This document shows, one piece after another, positions 57,515 through 64,000 of a stretch of DNA of 64,000 bases. Both the position numbers and the translations under genes were made by a program. This DNA is from Kondoa malvinella (lineage: Eukaryota; Basidiomycota; Agaricostilbomycetes; Agaricostilbales; Kondoaceae), in NCBI GenBank assembly GCA_039545315.1, contig BCIM01000013.1, forward strand, positions 248,001 to 312,000, read 5' to 3'. A model generated the notes under the pieces. It worked only from the letters and a program-made list of their open reading frames with translations, was not told the DNA's origin and searched no databases. Position 1 is the first letter of the stretch, and each line of letters begins with the position of its first letter.

Positions 57515-57921
57515 CTAGTTGAAATCATGAAGATGCTCGGCAAAGTTCGAATCAGCATGCTTGCGGAATTCAGGTTTAGCTGGCTTCTTGACAGACAATG
57601 GCTGGCTCGTGGCAGAACCGTGGGAAAAGCTAATAGACGAAGCCAGAGTCGTCAGCTCGTCGCGTGATTAGAAGTACGCATGATTTACCTTTGGCTGCCA
57701 CTAGAGCCGGTAGAGGAGTGCGAAGACTGTCTCATAGTCGAAGGCTGGCTGGAAGCTGGAGGTCGTCGTGAAGATGGCTTCGACCCAACAGCACCGCCCG
57801 TGCTCGGTCTACTGTTCGACGTCGCAAAGCTGGCGGTAGAGTTCTGCTTGTGATGAGGTCCGCTGAAGGATTTCTTAGATCCCTTGCCGCGAAGATGGAA
57901 AAGGTCAGATAGAAAACCCAT
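57515..57921 (-). CDS. Small serine-rich protein, function unknown
   Basis: Two exons with an intron at 57631-57688 (58 nt, clean GTAAAT...TATTAG) give about 115 residues. It starts MGFLSDLFHLRGKGSKKSFS, so residue 2 is Gly in a possible N-myristoylation context (M-G-F-L-S-D), followed by a basic patch. The middle is almost pure Ser/Pro/Arg (NSRPSTGGAVGSKPSSRRPP). The C-terminus is more structured (KPEFRKHADSNFAEHLHDFN). Membrane attachment by lipid plus basic patch is an inference. No family was recognised, but the second exon continues the frame well. Confidence 0.6.
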
Positions 57922-57964
57922 GTCGAAGAGCTTTGCTATGATACGGCTGCTTGTAGAAACGGAT

Positions 57965-58300
57965 GGATCACTGGAATAGAAGCTGATGAGGGAAGAGATG
58001 AAGAGATGCAAAGATGATCGCTGCAGAACAAGAATAAGAAGTGATTCCGAAGGAGAAGTCATTGACAGGCTGTGCTACTCTACCGGACCGATAGCGAAGA
58101 GGCTGAAGAGGTGCTGTACTTCGAGCGCAATTGGATAGTAAGCAGACAGGACTGCTGCAAGTAAGTAGTAGGAGGCATAGACAAACTGATCGCAGAAGGA
58201 CCCGTGATTGACAAGGATGCCTAAAAGATCTCTGGCAGCTCGTTGGCAGGATGCGGCTTGAGCTAGAGCAGTCTGCAGGCCTGCCTTGACGCGCTTGCAA
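57965..58300 (-). other. Non-coding stretch resembling exon 1 of the gene at 55034-55707
   Basis: Read on the minus strand it contains CTTGCAGCAGTCCTGTCTGC and CTTGTTCTGCAGCGATC in the same order as CTTGCAGCAGTCGTGTCTGC and CTTGTTCTGCAGCAATC in the other gene. Spacing differs by about 20 bases. There is no ATG-started frame. It may be a gene fragment, or an upstream exon of the small gene at 57515-57921 that I cannot join. Confidence 0.4.
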
Positions 58301-58809
58301 GGTTCATTCGGCCACGAGGTGCACTTCTTCAATCATCCAAAATTGCACAGCATGCATACGTCTTTCGCGTACATGCCTTTTCTTCGCCCTGTGGAGCCTA
58401 GCAAAGCAGACCGAGTATCTTGACGCGTAATAAAGAGTTGTTGTTTTTGTTGACTTGCCAGAATACACAAGGTTTGGCCAGAAGCGATAACAAAGGCAAA
58501 TTGCAAGAGCCGCGCAAAGAAGGCAGCAAGGAGGAGATACTGACGACCAGCTTACGACACTCACGCCCACACGGCAAATTTCACGATTTATACTGCGGCT
58601 TTGGCGTTTCGAAAGGCTCTTTGTTGTGCTTGAATTTTGGCTGTACAAAGCAATAGGACGCCTTTCGCAGACTCTGCCTTTAGGCTCTTGGATCTGGCGT
58701 ATTGCAGCTTCAAGATAGGTAGCTGCAGGATATATAGTCTGTTGACAAAAACAGTGAGTACATGTTTTTCAGAGCTCAAGTCAAAAAGCGCTTATGAACG
58801 ACAGCTTGC
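58301..58809. other. Upstream region of the serine-rich membrane protein
   Basis: About 500 bases with no accepted gene. Open frames of 63-114 codons on the minus strand have no motif. Expected to hold the promoter of the gene at 58810. Confidence 0.45.
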
Positions 58810-60702
58810 ATGACCTCTATAGCTACCAGTCAGCATGGAAGATTGGCACCGCAGCAACAGTCTCTTCGCTTGACGCGCTCAACCGATTCAGTGATGCCGC
58901 CTTCACCAGGTCTCACCTATGCATCCAGCGAAAGCAGCCATAACGGATCTCCTAGAGTGCTGCACAACATGCACAGCTTCTCAGATGCTTGGGGCCAACA
59001 CAACGATACCAATGTACCGCCTTCATTTTCAGATTCTTCTCTTGAGCGGGTCATGGCGCCGCCTTCCAACGCTGCGAAACATAATGCAGCTCAGCCATCC
59101 GTCACTATGATTCCCTTAGCGCCCAACAAGCGACGTCGCATACGCGTCGAAAGTACTCCCAATCACACTCAGCCTGGATTTCCCTATCGCAATTCAACCA
59201 ATTTACTACCCAGATGCTCTCAAAGCAGTCGGTCAAGCGGCGATTCAAGTGATGAGGTGGATTTGGATCTTTCATACGACTATGAACCTGTCGTCCCGGT
59301 CATTGACTCCCGAGCAACATCAGCAATGAGTCGCAATCGTTCCGTCTCGCGACTGGATCCGTACGATGAACAAGAAGATCCTGGTACAGCAGAAGATACG
59401 CTCGTTCCCTTAGATCCGACAGCAGGATGGAGCTATAATTCGACACCTGCGCTTGATCGATCCCTCTCGCCTTACACAGATTCCGAATTCGGCGAATCAC
59501 TGCACAGCAAGCGACGCGGCGTATCACCTCTACGTATCTTGTTGGGAAGTACAAGCTCTTCCCGTGCCTCATCTGCAGCCAGCACGCCTACTTCATTCAA
59601 CTTTCGCAGAGGTTCAAAAGGAACGGAATTATCAAGTCCTCTTTCGGATGCAATGCGTACGCCTAGAACACCTACCGATATCCTTCATTCCAGCGTGCGA
59701 ATAGCAGATCCAGACAGTATAGGCAGCAGCCGAGGTCGATCCGTCAGGTCAGTACAGCAGTACGAGATCGCCGAATATCACAAAGCCGTTTCTCCGACTC
59801 GCGCTGCCTTCCCCTACAGTCTATTCAGCAGTCTTCGATCTCAGCCTAGCACTTCACAAGCCAGTACGCCGACTTCTTATCATTTCCCCGCTCCTACCAC
59901 AGTCGATATAGACGAAGGTCCGGCCCTTCCAAAATCACTCAGACCTGCAGATATGGCTGGTCTAGGCTTCGACTCAGCCACTTATCCGCCTAACAATATT
60001 TCCGTGCCTTCTTTGACCGTCATTCAGTCAGCAGAACCTCAACAACCTAAATCGCCTCTTAGTCCATCATCACCTGCATCACTTTCACCAGGTTCGCCTC
60101 TACTAGGCGCAGAAAGTGGTCCTGCAGTTCATTTCGATGCTGACCCATATCAAGATGTCCTTCGCGAACCATCACCATCACCATCAGGTTTCAAACCTCT
60201 CTGGCTAGTCAACAACCATCAACGAACAGCTTCTTCCGTTGGCGCCCATCGTCATAAACGTTCGCTCTCTCGTAAACTATCTCGACGCTTCTCTGTCTCT
60301 AATTTGCGCCATCACGCACCATCAACGGAAATCTTGCCTGCTCGATCATTGTTCCTCTTAGGCTTCTTGTTGGGACCTTGGTGCTGGTTGATAGGCGGTT
60401 TCTTTTTACGACCAGATGGCGAGATGTACGGCAGCAGGAAGGAAGTCTGTCGATGTGGACCGGGTAGCAAGACTTGTCCTGTGGAAGTGCAGAGGGAAAT
60501 GAGGTTGATGGGCGTTTACTCGAGTGGGGATGGATTGGCCTGCGATATGATGCAGCTTGATCCGCAAACGAGGAAGGCGATGCATGTGCAAAGAGGGAGG
60601 CAAGGGCATGTGCTGGCCAATCGGGCGGCGGCGGTCGTCGGTGGTCTTGGTGTTAGTGCGGTGTTCTGCTTCGCCATTTGGATGGTCATTATGCATTGGT
60701 AG
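58810..60702 (+). CDS. Serine-rich protein with C-terminal membrane hairpin
   Basis: A single uninterrupted exon of 630 codons, unusual here since most neighbours are split every few hundred bases. The first 510 residues are disordered and very rich in Ser, Pro, Arg and Thr with many Ser-Pro and Arg-x-x-Ser sites (SPLSPSSPASLSPGSPLLG; RSLSRKLSRRFSV), suiting phospho-regulation. Near the C-terminus come two membrane segments: SLFLLGFLLGPWCWLIGGFF and VVGGLGVSAVFCFAIWMVIM. Between them is a loop of about 80 residues with four Cys (CRCGPGSKTCPVE; LACDM). The second segment ends three residues from the stop, as in tail-anchored proteins. I do not recognise the family by name; likely an ER or plasma-membrane regulator. 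Confidence 0.8.
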   Translation: MTSIATSQHGRLAPQQQSLRLTRSTDSVMPPSPGLTYASSESSHNGSPRVLHNMHSFSDAWGQHNDTNVPPSFSDSSLERVMAPPSNAAKHNAAQPSVTMIPLAPNKRRRIRVESTPNHTQPGFPYRNSTNLLPRCSQSSRSSGDSSDEVDLDLSYDYEPVVPVIDSRATSAMSRNRSVSRLDPYDEQEDPGTAEDTLVPLDPTAGWSYNSTPALDRSLSPYTDSEFGESLHSKRRGVSPLRILLGSTSSSRASSAASTPTSFNFRRGSKGTELSSPLSDAMRTPRTPTDILHSSVRIADPDSIGSSRGRSVRSVQQYEIAEYHKAVSPTRAAFPYSLFSSLRSQPSTSQASTPTSYHFPAPTTVDIDEGPALPKSLRPADMAGLGFDSATYPPNNISVPSLTVIQSAEPQQPKSPLSPSSPASLSPGSPLLGAESGPAVHFDADPYQDVLREPSPSPSGFKPLWLVNNHQRTASSVGAHRHKRSLSRKLSRRFSVSNLRHHAPSTEILPARSLFLLGFLLGPWCWLIGGFFLRPDGEMYGSRKEVCRCGPGSKTCPVEVQREMRLMGVYSSGDGLACDMMQLDPQTRKAMHVQRGRQGHVLANRAAAVVGGLGVSAVFCFAIWMVIMHW

Positions 60703-61060
60703 CCTCAGGTATGCCTGCGCTGAATTGAGTAATCGGATTCTGAAGTGTCAAACAGAGAAGAGTCCCCACCGTCGAATTTCGTCAGGCATTCTGTCACTGC
60801 GTAGATCAAATACTTCATATTCCCTCAAGTGCTACTGTAAGTTTGGACCGCTTGACTATCGCTTTTGGCTGACATTGTTTCCTTAATAAGATTATGCTAT
60901 GTCCACTACCACTTGCATTTATGACTTCTTCTGTGGTCAGGACGCTATCCTATCTCTCTACCTCTTATCTACCTCATGTGCCCTGTCTGCATCGTCATGT
61001 CTGCCTGAAGGCTTAATACTTCTGATTGATGCATGTCTCAAATAGCCTTCCCAGGATAAA
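60703..61060. other. Intergenic region between convergent genes
   Basis: About 360 bases with no accepted gene; holds two 3' ends. Confidence 0.5.
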
Positions 61061-61812
61061 TTACTTCCGCCCATTCTCTAACACCTCCCCCAAACGCCTC
61101 GCTACAAATTCCATGCCCCTGTGTGTCGGATGAAACGGAGCAATGCCTTTCCAGAGCATGTCCACAGAAAAGCCGCAAACCCATCACTGACATCTACCAG
61201 CTCGCATATACCTTGCCGTTGCTGATGGGCTTTGATATAACATTGCCTGAGCCTTTCGGCGACTTTTACGGATGCTTGAATTTGCTCATGCGACAATTGA
61301 GTGTTGAATCCGGGTTGAATATGATCTCCCAAGCATGTGAGATAAGTGACGAGCAGGATACGAGCTTTAGGCACAGCTTGATGGATCGCATCGATAGTTT
61401 CGACAAAGCGTAATGTGAGTTCTTCATCGGTCGCAGGAGCAGATTGGCTGGATGTCATGTATTGGCACAGCAGGTCGAGTAGACCGCCTATCCATGCTGT
61501 ATTTGATGCAGCTTGACGCATCAAAGTACCGATGTATTGGAGATCGTTACCCCCGCCTGTCAAAGTGACAATGTCTGCATTGGCTGGGATCTGGCTGGTC
61601 TGGGGAGGAAATGTAGTAGATCCAGAGACTTGGTCCTCACGCAAAACGTTGAGCAGTGTTGCGCCAGACACGGTGAGGTCCGCCAAGGTCGCCCCGACTG
61701 AGCTGGCCAATAGATGCGCATAGTTGACCGAGGAGCGCTTGGCTGCTGCGTTTGCGATTGGTTTGAGGCCAGGGCCAGCAGCAAAAGAGGATCCCAAGGC
61801 CACTATATGCAT
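61061..61812 (-). CDS. SGNH/GDSL-type hydrolase, probable frameshift near the 3' end
   Basis: Esterase/lipase of the SGNH fold. Block I: MHIVALGSSFAAGPG with the catalytic Ser; block II Gly in DLTVSGATL; block III VTLTGGGNDLQYIG with the Asn. Block V (catalytic Asp/His) should follow near the end. The open frame instead reads into FLWTCSGK and stops at 61102, while the next frame over contains APFHPTHRGMEFVARRLGEV, exactly the expected His block, ending at 61061. Moving by one base at the A-run 61168-61171 (plus strand) would join them. No GT/AG intron of sensible size fits. So this is a one-base deletion (dying gene or strain variant) or a sequence error. Single exon, no clear signal peptide. 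Confidence 0.8.
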
Positions 61813-62816
61813 TCCGACTTGAATTGGATTTGCGGCTCTTGTCCTGTTTCCGCCTATCTCAGCGCTCTCAGCGCTGTTTCCTCTGCTGAAGCTGTGAATA
61901 TTCTACCTCTCGTGACTTCAGCACTGCAAGCGGTGACAGGCGACGCCGGCTTCTTGCCTTGGTAGGCAGCCGGCGTTGACCAGAAATTAGAATGAAAGAA
62001 GAGTCACAATCTCTTCCCTTCTATATCGTCAGCCTTCTGTATGCGGACAGCCGTGCCAAATTCTTTACTCAGTCAGATTGCTCGTCTTATCGGTGCTGGT
62101 TGATTGGGCAGTACATTAGTATGGAACAATTTCGATGGCAGGAGTCTTCCTCTGCTCTGGTCTTCTCCCGTGCTTTAGTCCACACCGTCCTGTTCTTTTG
62201 TCCATCCCTCGCTTTTCAATCGGTAGTTTCGCGTTCCAGCCTCTCTCGAAACGAATGAACAGGCTCGCCGTCTCCTCGAATGTCAAGTGGAAAAGTGACT
62301 ACACTTCTTTTCTGATCAATTGCAGAGGCTGCTGAGCCTCGTCGTCGTGCTCGCTTCAGGCTTTACAAATATAGCCCTGTCTGTTTGCACTCAAGCTGTT
62401 GTCTAAGCGCAATCCAAGAAAGTGCCCATACTGTAACAACCGGTCTATGAGCTGCTCAAGACTGTTGGGCTCGCTCTACATGACTCTGCCTGCGGAAACA
62501 AGTACAATCACACGGCTGCTCAAAAGGTATTACTTCAAGAGAGCTCATGGACATCGATCTAAAGGGCTACCGGAGCAAGCGGAACTTGGTCGCAGCATCG
62601 TACATAGACGACTGACGTACCGTTGACTGTTACCATAGCTCGCAGAGCTCATTACCTGTATAACGGCCGTCCCGCTACCCCGGATTTTTCGGCAAACACT
62701 TTTTTGAGCGCAATCGATGGAATCGCATGTTACACCTCTACGACCTTGCGCGACTCAATCTGTGCTCTTATACCGTCGCTTGTGTGAAGAGCAAAGCTAT
62801 CAAGGACCAGGGATCT
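61813..62816. other. Divergent intergenic region upstream of the hydrolase and MFS genes
   Basis: About 1 kb, the longest gap in the window, between two genes transcribed outwards. It holds an imperfect inverted repeat at 61941-61978 and a GC-rich stretch with inverted CGG/CCG triplets near 62660-62690. Open frames at 61992-62258 and 62399-62626 carry no motif. Confidence 0.5.
61941..61978. repeat. Imperfect inverted repeat, possible regulatory site
   Basis: Arms CGACGCCGGCT and AGCCGGCGTTG pair at 10 of 11 positions around a 16-base centre that itself holds TGCC...GGCA. It lies about 130 bases upstream of the hydrolase start and 840 bases upstream of the MFS start. Could be a dimeric transcription-factor site; nothing more can be said from sequence. 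Confidence 0.6.
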
Positions 62817-64000
62817 ATGCCCACGAGCATTCATGAAGAAAAGGCTGTAGAGCAAGATGCACCTCAGACAGACAAGAAGGACAAGAAGAAAGGCCCAGCT
62901 GGCCAGTCATGGTCTCAAGTCAGCTCAAACCTACGAGCTAGTGTCCTTGATTCTGATCCGGTGTTATCAGAAAGAGGTCCATGACATACCAAAGAATAAC
63001 TTGATCGTCGTCTTTCTTGGTCTGATGCTGACAGTCTTGTGAGCTCTTCTTGTTCCAATCCGCCCGGCTGTGCTCATACATGTGGTTCCTAGTCTCGCCG
63101 CGCTGGACCAGACAAGTAGGTTCGGTTTGGATGCAGTGATTATGCTCATGCTTTGTATAGTCGTGTCTACTGCTCTGCCCGTCATTGTCACAGAGCTACC
63201 TGGTACTGGCTACACATGGATTGGAGCAGCCTACCTCCTGTGAGTGGAATATGCTGGCCGATCTAACCTGTTACTCAGACTCGTCACTCGCGCAGAGCTG
63301 CATCTGCTATGACCCCACTCAGGTACAACTTTCCTTGACAGTAGCTCGCACAAGCTCATGGTTCATTGTAAAGTGGAAAGATTTGCGATAGTTTTGGCGC
63401 CAAATACGCACTCTTCATAGGTATAGCGATTTTCCTGATCGGATCAGCGTTATGTGGAGCGGCACAGACAATGACATGGCTCTGCGTCTGTCGAGGTGTA
63501 GCTGGAATAGGCGGCGGTCTGTTGAGTAAATTGTCTGCTATCTCGGGACGCTCGATGTGCTGACTTGTGAATAGTGACTTCATGCCAAATCATCATCTCG
63601 CAGATTGTCAGTCTTGAAAAGAGAGGCAAATACGGAGGGTATGGTCCGATCTGCACTGGCGATGATTTCCTCATGCGGCGTGCCTTCAGAGCTCTCGGAG
63701 CGACCTGGGGTATCGCTAGGTAAATACACAACCTCTTCGTCAGCGGCTTGTGATGCTCATGCCTCAATCTGCGACTGCTTTAGTTCGATTGGCGTGAGTT
63801 GGGCCGCGAGTCCCATAAACTTAAACCTGACAGAGAATAGCCCGTCATTGGTGGATCTCTTGCGGACGCTGGTCAATGGCGTTGGCTTTTCTGATAAGCG
63901 TCTTCATCCCCAGATCATATCAAGGGCTTATTCTTGTCTTACGCTGAATCTCCCAACCGGCGCCTTGGGTAAGTCTGCAAGCCTTTGCAGCATCAACCTC
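62817..64000 (+). CDS. MFS drug-efflux transporter, DHA2-like, 3' end outside window
   Basis: Proton-coupled multidrug or toxin exporter of the 14-span type. Starts with a Lys-rich cytosolic stretch, then FLGLMLTVFLAALDQTIVST and ALPVIVTEL (the LDxTIVxxALP signature), AASAMTPLSGKICDSFGAKY (motif A, GK-x2-D-x2-G-x-K), CRGVAGIGGGL and PVIGGSLADAGQWRWLF. Introns: 62919-62970, 63039-63092, 63116-63160, 63240-63295, 63323-63373, 63526-63574, 63639-63689, 63720-63783, 63794-63840 and 63894-63942; another starts at 63969. Exons 63690-63719 (30 nt) and 63784-63793 (10 nt) are tiny. The intron at 63894 starts AT and ends AC; only these borders restore the expected LFWLNLPTGALG. Substrate unknown. Confidence 0.88.

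Noticed and set aside
1..64000. tRNA, rRNA, CRISPR arrays, transposons or phage genes
   Set aside because: Scanned by eye for T-loop-like boxes, regularly spaced repeats, terminal repeats, transposase or integrase motifs; none was convincing. Weak or old elements could be missed without a search tool.

Overview
This window is nuclear DNA from a fungus, most likely a basidiomycete. The genes are tightly packed on both strands and cut by many introns, mostly 43-66 nt, so nearly every protein had to be assembled by joining short open stretches at GT/AG borders. The gene types also fit a basidiomycete: a KDM3-type JmjC demethylase, an Ssk1 response regulator, a Dock180-type GEF, an HMG-box factor, several F-box proteins and a DHA2-type efflux pump. 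I could not settle the species. No rRNA, tRNA, CRISPR array, transposon or plasmid feature was seen.

Layout. 0-4.2 kb: mitochondrial PGS1, a zinc-finger protein and a tiny membrane protein. 4.2-9.3 kb: an NmrA-family reductase flanked by a diverged direct duplication and a relic of a second copy, a gene of unknown function, and a TM198-like membrane protein. 9.4-14 kb: a KDM3-like demethylase and an amino-acid permease with an internal 85-bp tandem duplication. 14.4-21 kb: an F-box protein, a flavin split-barrel protein, a leucine-rich protein, an iron alcohol dehydrogenase and an SCI1-like nuclear protein. 21-28.2 kb: one large DOCK-family GEF. 28.3-34 kb: enoyl-CoA hydratase, KTI12, an HMG-box factor and the KEOPS subunit CGI121. 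34.2-40.8 kb: a very long SSK1 gene. 41-43.5 kb: a small bZIP factor and a decayed FAD-linked oxidase. 43.8-53.7 kb: two F-box genes, a double zinc-knuckle protein, a TBC RabGAP and a MYND-finger protein. 54-58 kb: small genes of unknown function and a BTB protein. 58.8-64 kb: a serine-rich two-span membrane protein, an SGNH hydrolase with a probable frameshift, and the 5' part of an MFS pump that runs off the end.

Most genes are ordinary housekeeping or signalling genes with no operon logic. KTI12 (Elongator) and CGI121 (KEOPS) both serve tRNA anticodon-loop modification, but their closeness may be chance. The most notable signals are about gene structure: an intron that appears to have arisen by tandem duplication of an exon, an apparent AT-AC intron, several introns under 40 nt, a 10-nt microexon, and three decaying gene copies. 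I did not find a clearly new multi-gene system. All exon borders were read by eye and need transcript support.
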